This document shows, piece after piece, positions 50,973 through 60,945 of a DNA stretch of 64,000 nucleotides. The stretch comes from Geojedonia litorea. GTDB lineage: Bacteria; Bacteroidota; Bacteroidia; Flavobacteriales; Flavobacteriaceae. The number at the start of each line of letters is the position of its first letter. The stretch's first letter is position 1. The notes under the pieces are model-generated. The model was not told the DNA's origin. It worked only from the letters and a program-made list of their open reading frames with translations, and searched no databases. The translations under genes were made by a program, and so were the position numbers. The stretch spans positions 1,464,372 through 1,528,371 of the forward strand of contig NZ_JBHSGP010000014.1 in NCBI RefSeq assembly GCF_042654525.1, in the 5' to 3' direction.

Positions 50973-53527
50973 ACGCTTCCAAAAAACTAAAAAGTAAAGC
51001 CGTCAGTTTTATTTGGATTTCGAGAATGGCCTGGAGAGATGGAAAGGCCAGTTGGAATAAGCTTTTACTTTTTATGGCATCCATCATTTTGGGTATTGCA
51101 GCCGTTGTCGCCATTCAATCGTTTGGAGATAATGTAAGGCACAATATTGTTTCACAATCTAAATCCCTAATGGGATCAGATTTTAAAATTGATACCGATA
51201 AACCACCAAAACCAGAACTTTTAGCAGTTATTGATTCTCTAGGAGGTGCTGATGCCAAGGAAATTAGTTTTCCTTCTATGGCGGCTTTTAAGGATAATGA
51301 CTTAACAAAGCTTGTTAGGGTAAGAGGTATTGAAGGGGCATTTCCATTTTATGGTAGTATAAATACCGATCCAAAAGAAGCAGCTCAAAACTACCAATTA
51401 CAAGGCACAGCCCTAGTTGATGCTACATTGATGCTTCAATTTCAGCTTAAACCCGGAGATAGTATTAAAATTGGAAATATAGTGTTACCTATTGGAGGGG
51501 CTTTAAAATCAGTTCCAGGATCTAGTTCATTTTTCAGTGCTGTGGCACCACCTGTCCTTATTCCATATCGTTTTATTGAACCAAGTGGTTTGGTTCAAAC
51601 GGGAAGTCGCATTGATTATGATTTCTATTTTAAAGCTCTACCCAAAACGGATCTTGATGCCTTAGATGACCGTCTCGATCCTAAGCTTGATCTAATTGAT
51701 GCCGATATCGATACGCATACTAGCACAAGTAGAAGACTTGGGAGACGCTATGAAAACTTCGGAAAGTTTCTCAATCTTGTAGCATTTATTGCTCTTTTAT
51801 TAGGCTGTGTAGGAATAGCTAGTGCTATTCACATTTATATTAAGCAAAAATTACCTGCTGTTGCAATTCTTAAATGCTTAGGAGCAACCAGAAGGCAAAC
51901 ATTTTTAATTTTTTTATTCCAGATAGCAGTAATGGGTTTGATTGGAGGAATAATTGGAACCGCCTTGGGGCTTGGTTTACAATACTTATTTCCGTTGCTA
52001 TTGGAAGGATTATTGCCGTTAAATTTAGAGATTAATGTATCTGTTAAAGCTATCTTTATTGGATTATCATTAGGCCTGTCAATGTCGGTGCTTTTTGCGC
52101 TTTATCCTTTGATGGGTACACTTCATATTTCTCCACTTCAAACCTTAAGAGTACAGGAAGAGAAAGTAACAAGGTCTTTAAGATCTGGACTATTGGTTGT
52201 TTTAGGGATTATACTATTCATTTTTACTTTTTCATATTGGTTATTAGAGCGTGTAAGTTATTCGGCTATGTTTGTTGCAGGAATTGTGGTGACCTTTTTT
52301 ATTTTGGGGTCGATTGCCACCTTGTTTATGAATGCTGTTAAGAAGTTCTTCCCACATTCATTTGGTTTTATTGCAAGGCAAAGTCTGTTGAATCTGTACA
52401 GGCCGCAAAATCAAACAATCATATTAGTGCTTGCAATTGGCGTGGGTAGTTTTTTAATTAGTACTTTATATTTTAGTAAAGATCTGTTGTTGCAGCAAGC
52501 TACTTTAGAAGATCAATCGAACAGTCCAAATATATTTATGTTAGACATTCAATCAGAACAAAAGGAGGCTGTAGAAGAAGGTATTTTAGTTAATAAACTT
52601 CCAGTTATTGATAATATCCCTATTGTTACCATGCGAATTGAAAGCTTAAATGGGGAAAAGATTTCAGATATCAAGAAAGACACAACTTCTCAAGTTAATC
52701 GATGGATTCTCAATCACGAATTTAGAGTAACTTATAGAGACTCATTAATTGCTTCAGAATCGTTGGTGAAAGGAACTTTACCAGAATCTATGGATTCTAA
52801 TACTCCAATTCCAATTTCAGTAAGCGATAATTTTATTGAAGATTCCAAATTAAACCTAGGTGACGAAATAACGTTTAACGTTCAAGGTGTACTTATCAAT
52901 ACGGTCATAGGAAGCATAAGAACTGTAGACTGGAGTAGGATGCAACTCAATTTTATGATTGTGTTTCCTGAAAGTGTTCTAGAAAATGCACCGCAATTTA
53001 GAGTGATTTCCACTAAAGTGAATAATGAAAAGGAATCTGCTCAGTTACAACAACAAATGGTGTCAAGCTTTCCAAATATTTCAATTATTGATATTCAAAA
53101 AATATTGGACGTTGTTCAAGATCTATTAAGTAAAATTTCCTGGATTATTAACTTCATGGCCTTTTTCAGCATCCTAACTGGAGTAATTGTTTTAATTGGC
53201 GCAGTACGTACAAGTAAGCATCAGCGTATTAAGGAGAGTGTTTTGTTGCGAACTCTAGGTGCTAAAAATAGACAGATTATAAAAATAATGACACTAGAGT
53301 ATATCTATCTTGGTGTACTAGGATCCTTGTCCGGGATTTTACTATCGCTAATTGGCAGCCAATTACTCGCTTGGGGATTGTTTGATGCCGTTTTTAAGCC
53401 ATCTTGGATTCCCTTCATAGTGATATTTCCTGCAATTGCAATTTTGGTTATTTTTATTGGGATGACCAATAGTATAGGTGTTGTTAAAAGTTCTCCCTTA
53501 GAAGTCTTAAGGAAAGAGAATAAATAA
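50969..53527 (+). CDS. ABC transporter permease with two FtsX modules (YbbP type)
   Basis: An 852-residue membrane protein. One membrane segment near the N-terminus (about 33-52) is followed by a large periplasmic domain (about 55-255), an FtsX module of three segments (about 265-390), two more segments in the middle (about 408-455), a second periplasmic domain (about 490-720), and a final three-segment FtsX module (about 725-845). The motifs K-C-L-G-A-T-R-R-Q and R-T-L-G-A-K-N-R-Q in both modules mark the coupling helices. This ten-segment layout is that of YbbP. With the ATPase and TesA it probably handles lipids at the inner membrane (inference). Confidence 0.93.
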   Translation: MNASKKLKSKAVSFIWISRMAWRDGKASWNKLLLFMASIILGIAAVVAIQSFGDNVRHNIVSQSKSLMGSDFKIDTDKPPKPELLAVIDSLGGADAKEISFPSMAAFKDNDLTKLVRVRGIEGAFPFYGSINTDPKEAAQNYQLQGTALVDATLMLQFQLKPGDSIKIGNIVLPIGGALKSVPGSSSFFSAVAPPVLIPYRFIEPSGLVQTGSRIDYDFYFKALPKTDLDALDDRLDPKLDLIDADIDTHTSTSRRLGRRYENFGKFLNLVAFIALLLGCVGIASAIHIYIKQKLPAVAILKCLGATRRQTFLIFLFQIAVMGLIGGIIGTALGLGLQYLFPLLLEGLLPLNLEINVSVKAIFIGLSLGLSMSVLFALYPLMGTLHISPLQTLRVQEEKVTRSLRSGLLVVLGIILFIFTFSYWLLERVSYSAMFVAGIVVTFFILGSIATLFMNAVKKFFPHSFGFIARQSLLNLYRPQNQTIILVLAIGVGSFLISTLYFSKDLLLQQATLEDQSNSPNIFMLDIQSEQKEAVEEGILVNKLPVIDNIPIVTMRIESLNGEKISDIKKDTTSQVNRWILNHEFRVTYRDSLIASESLVKGTLPESMDSNTPIPISVSDNFIEDSKLNLGDEITFNVQGVLINTVIGSIRTVDWSRMQLNFMIVFPESVLENAPQFRVISTKVNNEKESAQLQQQMVSSFPNISIIDIQKILDVVQDLLSKISWIINFMAFFSILTGVIVLIGAVRTSKHQRIKESVLLRTLGAKNRQIIKIMTLEYIYLGVLGSLSGILLSLIGSQLLAWGLFDAVFKPSWIPFIVIFPAIAILVIFIGMTNSIGVVKSSPLEVLRKENK

Positions 53528-53664
53528 TATAATTTCGAATAAATTATAGTGACGTTATTTTTAGCAATCATTGTATTTATCTATATCCGCATAAAAATTT
53601 AGTATAAAAACTATCGCCAATAAAGTTGTAAATTAGTGCTTTCAGTAATCTATAATTTATAACA

Positions 53665-55902
53665 ATGGAAGACAAAAATCATTCACATCAAGCAGCTTAC
53701 AGTACTAATGGCGAAAGCAAATGTCCTTTTCATGGAGGCGCTATAAAACATAGTGCAATTACGGGCAGATCTAACCGTGATTGGTGGCCTAACCAATTGA
53801 ATTTAAGTATTCTTCGACAAAATTCCTCTCTTGTCGATCCAATGGATAAAGATTTTAATTATGCAGAAGCATTTAAATCTCTTGATTTAAACGCTGTTAA
53901 AAAAGATATTTATGAGGTCATGACCAATAGTCAAGATTGGTGGCCGGCAGATTATGGACACTACGGACCTTTTTTCATAAGGATGGCTTGGCATAGCGCA
54001 GGAACCTATAGAATCGCCGATGGTCGGGGTGGTGCCGGTTCAGGAACTCAACGTTTTGCACCACTTAATAGTTGGCCAGACAATGCCAACCTCGATAAAG
54101 CACGATTGCTGTTGTGGCCTGTTAAACAGAAATATGGAAAAAAATTGTCATGGGCAGATTTGATGATCTTGGCAGGAAATTGTGCGCATGAATCCATGGG
54201 ACTAAAAATGTTTGGCTTTGCAGGAGGTCGTGAAGATGTTTGGCAACCAGAAGAAGATATTTATTGGGGATCAGAATCAGAGTGGATGGGGAATGATGAT
54301 CGCTATTCAGAAGATGAATTAGAAAATCCATTGGGCGCTGCTCATATGGGCTTAATTTATGTGAATCCTGAAGGGCACAATGCAAATCCAGATCCAGTTG
54401 AGTCTGCGCATTATATTCGTGAGACCTTCGGGCGTATGGCCATGGATGATTATGAAACTGTTGCACTAATCGCTGGTGGTCATACCTTTGGTAAAACACA
54501 TGGTGCTGCAGATCCAGGCAAGTATGTAGGTAAAGAGCCTGCCGCCGCAAGTATTGAAGAACAAAGTATGGGTTGGCATAATACTTACGGAACAGGTAAA
54601 GGTGCTGATACCATCACGAGTGGAATTGAAGGGGCTTGGACCGATACACCAACCCAATGGAGTCACAAATATTTTGAAAACTTATTTGGCTATGAATGGG
54701 AATTGACCAAAAGCCCTGCAGGAGCACATCAATGGAAACCAAAAAATAATGCTGGAGCAGGTACTGTGCCAGATGCTCATGATCCTTCAAAAAAACATGC
54801 ACCATTTATGTTAACCACAGACCTTTCTTTAAAAATGGATCCGGCGTATGCCAAAATCTCAAAACATTTTTATGAAAACCCAGATGAATTTGCCGAAGCT
54901 TATTCACGGGCTTGGTTTAAACTAACGCATCGCGATATGGGACCTATCTCTCGCTATTTAGGGCCTGAAGTCCCAAAAGAAGAATTGATTTGGCAAGATC
55001 CTATTCCTGCTGTTAATCATGAAGTAATTAATAATCAAGATATTGAAAATCTTAAGGCGAAAATAGTGGCTTCTGGACTTACGGTGACGCAGTTAGTGTC
55101 GACGGCTTGGGCATCAGCTTCAACTTATAGAGATTCTGATAAACGTGGTGGTGCTAACGGAGCTCGAATTCGATTGGAACCTCAAAAAAATTGGGAAGTG
55201 AATAATCCTGCCCAATTAAAAGTTGTTTTGGATAAACTTGAGCAAATTCAAAAAGAGTTTAATTCTAGTCAGTCTGGTAACAAACGAGTTTCATTGGCCG
55301 ATATTATTGTATTGGCAGGCTGTGCGGGCGTTGAACAGGCAGCAAAAAATGCGGGTACTAATGTTGCAGTACCATTTGCTCCAGGACGAGCAGATGCTTC
55401 CAAAGAACAAACCGATGTAGAATCATTTGCGGTACTTGAACCAGCTGCAGATGGATTCAGAAATTATCTGAATGTAAAACATACGGCTTCCGCAGAAGAA
55501 TTACTTGTAGACCGTGCACAACTACTTACACTTACTGCACCCGAAATGACCGTACTCGTTGGTGGAATGCGTGTGCTAAACACCAATTTTGATGCCTCAC
55601 AACATGGCGTTTTTACGAAGAGAAAAGAAGTCTTAACCAATGATTTCTTTGTCAATTTATTGGATATGAATACTACATGGAAGGCTGCCTCGCAATCCGA
55701 TCAGGTTTTTGAAGGCCGCGACCGTAAAACAGGTGATTTGAAATGGACAGGAACCCGTGCAGATCTTATTTTTGGCTCAAATTCTGAGCTACGGGCTTTA
55801 GCCGAAGTTTATGCCTGCAATGATGCTCAAACTAAATTTGTGAATGATTTTGTGTCTGCTTGGGCCAAGATTATGAATTTAGATCGTTTTGACTTGAAGT
55901 AA
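53665..55902 (+). CDS. katG: Catalase-peroxidase
   Basis: A 745-residue haem enzyme that removes hydrogen peroxide by catalase and peroxidase activity. The distal site R106-M-A-W109-H110 is intact, as are the residues of the Met-Tyr-Trp adduct (Trp109, Tyr232 in GLIYVNPEG, Met258) and the proximal His273 in AGGHTFGKTHG. The second, haem-free domain covers about 430-745. No export signal, so cytoplasmic. Transcribed alone with a hairpin terminator. Confidence 0.98.
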   Translation: MEDKNHSHQAAYSTNGESKCPFHGGAIKHSAITGRSNRDWWPNQLNLSILRQNSSLVDPMDKDFNYAEAFKSLDLNAVKKDIYEVMTNSQDWWPADYGHYGPFFIRMAWHSAGTYRIADGRGGAGSGTQRFAPLNSWPDNANLDKARLLLWPVKQKYGKKLSWADLMILAGNCAHESMGLKMFGFAGGREDVWQPEEDIYWGSESEWMGNDDRYSEDELENPLGAAHMGLIYVNPEGHNANPDPVESAHYIRETFGRMAMDDYETVALIAGGHTFGKTHGAADPGKYVGKEPAAASIEEQSMGWHNTYGTGKGADTITSGIEGAWTDTPTQWSHKYFENLFGYEWELTKSPAGAHQWKPKNNAGAGTVPDAHDPSKKHAPFMLTTDLSLKMDPAYAKISKHFYENPDEFAEAYSRAWFKLTHRDMGPISRYLGPEVPKEELIWQDPIPAVNHEVINNQDIENLKAKIVASGLTVTQLVSTAWASASTYRDSDKRGGANGARIRLEPQKNWEVNNPAQLKVVLDKLEQIQKEFNSSQSGNKRVSLADIIVLAGCAGVEQAAKNAGTNVAVPFAPGRADASKEQTDVESFAVLEPAADGFRNYLNVKHTASAEELLVDRAQLLTLTAPEMTVLVGGMRVLNTNFDASQHGVFTKRKEVLTNDFFVNLLDMNTTWKAASQSDQVFEGRDRKTGDLKWTGTRADLIFGSNSELRALAEVYACNDAQTKFVNDFVSAWAKIMNLDRFDLK

Positions 55903-55924
55903 TAAATTCCAAATTATGAAAGAT

Positions 55925-55955
55925 AAAGGTGGCCAGATATGGTCACCTTTTTTTT
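55925..55955 (+). terminator. Rho-independent terminator of katG
   Basis: Stem AAAGGTGGCC/GGTCACCTTT with one G-T pair and a 6-base loop, followed by a run of T. Confidence 0.85.
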
Positions 55956-56154
55956 ATAACCCAATTCACTAACTACTCCTGCTTTACTAAATTGAATAGT
56001 TCTCTATCTGCGTGGTTTAAAACCATTTAGGTGGATTAAATGCTTTTTGTCGATTTATTTTGAATGGATTTGTACACTATACTACATTTAGTCACCCAAA
56101 TCAAAACACATTAACTATGTTGTAATTAGATCGTTGTGTCAATAGTATTGTAGT

Positions 56155-59100
56155 ATGAAATTAAGCTACGCCTCACTTCTATTTTTTCTATGCTCTACTA
56201 TATATACATATGGTCAATGCACCATTACTTGTCCAGCTAATGTGACGGTAACTTGTCCGTACGATGTTCCTTTTATTTCACCTTCAGCTTATACCAATTG
56301 CGGAACCATAGTGTTACAAACATGGACAATGACAGGAGCTACAGCAGGCTCAAGTCCGGCGACCGGAATTAATGACGCTAGTTTAGAAATTTTTCAGTAC
56401 GGTGTAACTACGGTAACTTACAATGTTAAAGATAACCTTGGTAATACTGCGAGCTGTAACTTTACGGTTACTATAACAGATTCACAGCCACCATTATTAA
56501 TTTGCCCAACGGATATAACGATTAATAATAATCCTGGATTATGTAGTGCCGTGGTAAATGATTTTGGGTTTATGAGTGCTTGGGATAATTGTTCTGGAAT
56601 AACTTTGGAATTGGTTAGTGGCTTACCAAGAAGGTCAGCCTTTCCTGTGGGTACAACGACCAATGTGTTTAAGTTTACAGATGCTGCTGGTAATTCTTCT
56701 ACCTGCTCCTTTAAAATTAATGTGATAGATAATGAAGCGCCAACTGTAAATTGTCCAGCAAATATTGTTGTCAATACAAGTCCCGGTTTATGTAATACTT
56801 ATGTTACAGTTCCAATGGTTACCGCTTCTGACAATTGCAGTATTGCTTCCATAACCAATAATTTTAATGGCGGTGGAGCTAACGCTAGTGGGACTTATCC
56901 TTTAGGTACATCTACGGTGACTTATACGGTTACAGACACGTCAAATAAAACAACAACCTGTTCCATTGATGTTACCGTTGTGAATTCACAAAATCCAGTA
57001 ATTACCTTAAATGGTCCAAATGTAATAACATTAGAAGCTTGTAGTACTTACACGGAATTGGGTGCTACAGCAACTGATAATTGTCTTGGAGATATCACTA
57101 GCAGTATTATCGTCAACACTTCTGCATTAAACACAAATGTGGTGGGTTCGTATATAGTTTCTTATAAAATTGTGAATGCAAGTGGCGTTACCACGGCACA
57201 AGTAAACAGGACAGTAAACGTAGCGGATACAACTATTCCCTACATCACACTTAATGGTCCTAACCCTTTAAATATTGGAGATTGCGCCACATATACAGAA
57301 TTGGGAGCAGTAGCTAGCGACCCTTGTTTTGGGAACATTACTGGGGCATTAGTGATTGACAATTCCACTGTTAATTCCGGTGTTTTGGGCTCATATAATG
57401 TGACATACAATGTAATGGATGCTCAAGGAAATGCGGCAGCTCAAGTGACCCGTGTGGTTAATATTTTGGAAATCACGGCACCCATTATCAATTTAATAGG
57501 AGATGATCCGCAAATTATTGATGCGTGCACATCTTATATCGAATTGGGAGCCACAGCCACAGATCCGTGTTTTAATACTGATTACACGGCTGATATTGTT
57601 ATTGATACGTCTAATGTTGACACGAGTACTGTTGGCACCTATATAGTGACTTACAATGTTTCAGACAACTTTGGGAATGCCGCTATGGAAGTTGTAAGAG
57701 CTGTTGAAGTTGTTGATGCTACGATCATTGCACAAGTGGGTCCAGATATTTCAAATACAATTTGTACAGAAACCTCCTTAGCATTAACAGGAAACCCAGT
57801 TTCTGGAAGTTCAACAGGGCTTTGGTCTGTAACTTCGGGCCAAACGAGTGGATTCTATTTTTCAGATCCATCAAGTCCAACCAGTTTATTTACAGGAGAT
57901 GTAGGTGAAAACTATGAACTCACTTGGTCCATTTATAATCCATGCGGTATATCTAGTGATACGATAAATGTTTCGTTTATGGGCTGTAGTGCTTTGGATT
58001 TTGATGGTATTGATGATAATATCACCTTTAAGAATAATTATAACTTTAATGGCGATTTTACCATTGAGGTATGGGTTAAGGAAGATCTTCAAAATGGAAA
58101 CATTCAAACCATTTTTTCCAAACGCATTGCCAATAATCAAATAAATGGCTACGATTTGAGAGTGGTAAATAATTATGTGTCGTTTAATTGGAATAGCGGG
58201 CTATCTTTAGTGTCTCCATATCAAATTACTACAGGAAAATGGCATCATGTTGCAGTGACTTATGCAGCAAATACCTACAGACTGTATATAGATGGCGTGC
58301 TCATGAATACTGCTTCGGGAAGTTTACCCATTACCAATTCAGCCGAATGTATAGTAGGTGCTATGGATCAAACTTCAACTCCACCATTCAAACCAACAAA
58401 TTACTTTACAGGTGGAATGGATGAATTAAGAATTTGGAATACAGCTTTATCAGTAGCACAAATTCGTCAAATGATGAATCAGGAAATTGAAGCTGATTCA
58501 GGAACTATTAAAGGTTCAATAGTGCCTTTGATTATTCAAGGATTAACTTGGAATGATTTGAAAGGATACTACCAAATGAACCAAAGCAAAGACCTTTCAG
58601 CAGGGAATTTAGTATCAAACAGTTCTACCCTTATAAATGGCAAATTAAGGTATATGACTACCTTACAACCTGAAACGGCCCCTCAGCCATACGTGTCTAA
58701 GGCTAATGGACAGTGGACAGATGCTAATACTTGGCTTTATGGGAATTCTCAAAATCTGCCTAATAGTATGGGTATTGATGGAACAACTGCCATTGATTGG
58801 AACATCGTCAAGACAGGGCATAACATTTCATCAGGTAATAGGAATATTGTTCTTTCAGGCTTATTTGTAAATGTAAATACCTTGTCTGTTGAAAACACAA
58901 ATCCTCTTGACGGACAAAGCCTGCGGGTCACTAAATACTTGAAAATAGATGGCATGATAGATCTTGTTGGGGAATCACAACTCTTACAGGATATGGGTAG
59001 TGTTTTGGATAATACCGGAATAGGAAGTTTACAACGAGATCAGCAAGGCACCAGCAATTTGTTCAATTTTAATTACTGGGGATCGCCAGTGAATCAAAAC

Positions 59101-60537
59101 GGTAGTAATTATACAGTAAAAGGAGTTTTAAATGATGGTACCAATCCCAATAACCCGCTAAACTTACAATGGACAACAAGTTACAATGCCAATGCAAGTT
59201 TAAGCCCAATTGCTATAAGTAATAGATGGCTCTATAGTTTTGAAAACTTTGCATTGAATTCATATGCCGATTGGCGATTTATAGGGGAAAATGGAAGTCT
59301 TAAAGCCGGACTTGGATTTACAATGAAGGGTAGTGGAGCTGTAACTTCGGAGCAAAATTATGTGTTTGAAGGAAGGCCAAATAACGGAACGATAAGCATA
59401 CCTATTAATGCAGGAAATGAAGCTTTAATCGGTAATCCATATCCGTCAGCGATTGATGCTCGCGAATTTATTCTAGACAATGCATCAAGTCTTCAAGGTG
59501 CACTTTATTTTTGGGAACATTATGTGTCAAATGCAACTCATAAATTAGAAGAGTATGAAGGAGGATACGCCATCTATAATCTTATTGGAGGAAATCCAGC
59601 GATATCGCCTCCCGAAGTGAGTGGTAATGGTACACCTTCTAAAATACCCGAGCGCTATATTCCTGTTGCACAAGGATTTTTTGTTAGGGCTAATAATAGT
59701 ACAGGTGGAAACATAGTATTTGAAAACGATCAACGTGTTTTTGTTAAAGAATCAGTTACAGGCGCAGTCGATAAGGGCTCGGTGTTTTTTAGAAAAAAGG
59801 AATCGTCAAAAGAGCGCAGAGCAGCAACTGATGACGATGACATTATCAAAAGGGTTAGAATCCAATTTAAATCTCCAGAAGGCGCATTACGTCATCTATT
59901 ACTCGGGTTTGTGCCTCATAATAAGGCTACCGATGGCTTTGACTATGGTTATGATGCCTTAAATACTGAAGACCTCCCTAATGATATGTCTTGGATTATA
60001 GAAGGTGAAAAATACGTTATTCAAGGCGTCGGTGATTTTGACAATTCAAAGCAATATCCTTTAGGTGTTTTTCTGAAAAATTCAGGGACAATTGAAATTG
60101 CCTTAACTGGTCTTGAGAATTTTGACACTATTATTGATGTATATATTTTTGATGCACTTCTTAACCAAACTTTTAAGATTGATGGTGTAGCTAATTTTGC
60201 TGCAACACTTAACCCTGGTGATCATCTCGATCGATTTTATGTGGCTTTTAAGCCAATGAACACACTTTCTCTTGAAGATGCTCTCCATGACAACATTGTA
60301 TTAAAGTATTTAAATACTAGCCAAGAACTCTATATTTATCTACCATTAAGTGTAGAAGCGCGTCAGATAAGTATGTTTAATCTCGCCGGGCAAAAAATTA
60401 AGTCTTGGGCACTTTCTAAAATGCAACAATCAACTGAAATTAGAATTCCAGTTTCTGCAATTTCAGATGGCGTGTATATCCTAAAATTAGAAACCACAAG
60501 CGGAAGTATAAGTAAAAAAGTAGTAGTTAAGCAATAG
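56155..60537 (+). CDS. Large secreted surface protein: HYR, DUF5011 and LamG domains with T9SS sorting signal
   Basis: 1460 residues with signal peptide MKLSYASLLFFLCSTIYTYG. Domains in order: about three HYR-type repeats (22-277; Ig-like, each starting with CPANV or CPTDI and ending T-C-S or S-C-N-F), three DUF5011-type Ig repeats (about 279-520; Y-x-E-L-G-A-x-A-x-D), an Ig/PKD-like piece, and a LamG/concanavalin domain (about 610-785; WHHVAVTYAANTYRLYIDG). A long beta-rich region with GNPYPS follows (about 800-1370), then a T9SS type A sorting domain (about 1380-1460). Probably an adhesin or glycan-binding surface protein. Confidence 0.88.
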   Translation: MKLSYASLLFFLCSTIYTYGQCTITCPANVTVTCPYDVPFISPSAYTNCGTIVLQTWTMTGATAGSSPATGINDASLEIFQYGVTTVTYNVKDNLGNTASCNFTVTITDSQPPLLICPTDITINNNPGLCSAVVNDFGFMSAWDNCSGITLELVSGLPRRSAFPVGTTTNVFKFTDAAGNSSTCSFKINVIDNEAPTVNCPANIVVNTSPGLCNTYVTVPMVTASDNCSIASITNNFNGGGANASGTYPLGTSTVTYTVTDTSNKTTTCSIDVTVVNSQNPVITLNGPNVITLEACSTYTELGATATDNCLGDITSSIIVNTSALNTNVVGSYIVSYKIVNASGVTTAQVNRTVNVADTTIPYITLNGPNPLNIGDCATYTELGAVASDPCFGNITGALVIDNSTVNSGVLGSYNVTYNVMDAQGNAAAQVTRVVNILEITAPIINLIGDDPQIIDACTSYIELGATATDPCFNTDYTADIVIDTSNVDTSTVGTYIVTYNVSDNFGNAAMEVVRAVEVVDATIIAQVGPDISNTICTETSLALTGNPVSGSSTGLWSVTSGQTSGFYFSDPSSPTSLFTGDVGENYELTWSIYNPCGISSDTINVSFMGCSALDFDGIDDNITFKNNYNFNGDFTIEVWVKEDLQNGNIQTIFSKRIANNQINGYDLRVVNNYVSFNWNSGLSLVSPYQITTGKWHHVAVTYAANTYRLYIDGVLMNTASGSLPITNSAECIVGAMDQTSTPPFKPTNYFTGGMDELRIWNTALSVAQIRQMMNQEIEADSGTIKGSIVPLIIQGLTWNDLKGYYQMNQSKDLSAGNLVSNSSTLINGKLRYMTTLQPETAPQPYVSKANGQWTDANTWLYGNSQNLPNSMGIDGTTAIDWNIVKTGHNISSGNRNIVLSGLFVNVNTLSVENTNPLDGQSLRVTKYLKIDGMIDLVGESQLLQDMGSVLDNTGIGSLQRDQQGTSNLFNFNYWGSPVNQNGSNYTVKGVLNDGTNPNNPLNLQWTTSYNANASLSPIAISNRWLYSFENFALNSYADWRFIGENGSLKAGLGFTMKGSGAVTSEQNYVFEGRPNNGTISIPINAGNEALIGNPYPSAIDAREFILDNASSLQGALYFWEHYVSNATHKLEEYEGGYAIYNLIGGNPAISPPEVSGNGTPSKIPERYIPVAQGFFVRANNSTGGNIVFENDQRVFVKESVTGAVDKGSVFFRKKESSKERRAATDDDDIIKRVRIQFKSPEGALRHLLLGFVPHNKATDGFDYGYDALNTEDLPNDMSWIIEGEKYVIQGVGDFDNSKQYPLGVFLKNSGTIEIALTGLENFDTIIDVYIFDALLNQTFKIDGVANFAATLNPGDHLDRFYVAFKPMNTLSLEDALHDNIVLKYLNTSQELYIYLPLSVEARQISMFNLAGQKIKSWALSKMQQSTEIRIPVSAISDGVYILKLETTSGSISKKVVVKQ

Positions 60538-60945
60538 TCGTGCATAAAAGATGTTTTTCACATGGTTTTGAAGTGCAATTTGAGGTTTATAACACACTAG
60601 TTTATAGCTTTTTAACGGATGAAATTTGCACTATGGCGATTGTTTAAATGAGACCCTTATATTTTGGCTATTAATTGATGCAAATCATCGAAAATAGGCC
60701 TTGAATTTAACAACCATTAACACTTTAAATTATTTTTAGTATGCTTTTGTAGAGAAAGGGATTATCTATGTAAAACAAATAACTTTTAGATTATCAAACG
60801 CTGTATAGTGACTAGAGTATGTCATTATGTTAGTGTTTTTTTTTGTTCAAAACATTAAAGAAATCATCTTCAACTTCAGCATTATTTAAAATAGTAACAA
60901 ACAAGATAGCGTACCTGTGATTTAATAAAACCTAACTATTTAATT
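60538..60945. other. 408-bp intergenic region without a gene
   Basis: No open frame above 15 codons, no RNA gene and no clear terminator was found. The only structure seen is an imperfect inverted pair around AGTGCAA (60572-60580) and TTTGCACT (60625-60632). AT-rich, probably promoter DNA for the following giant gene. Confidence 0.5.
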
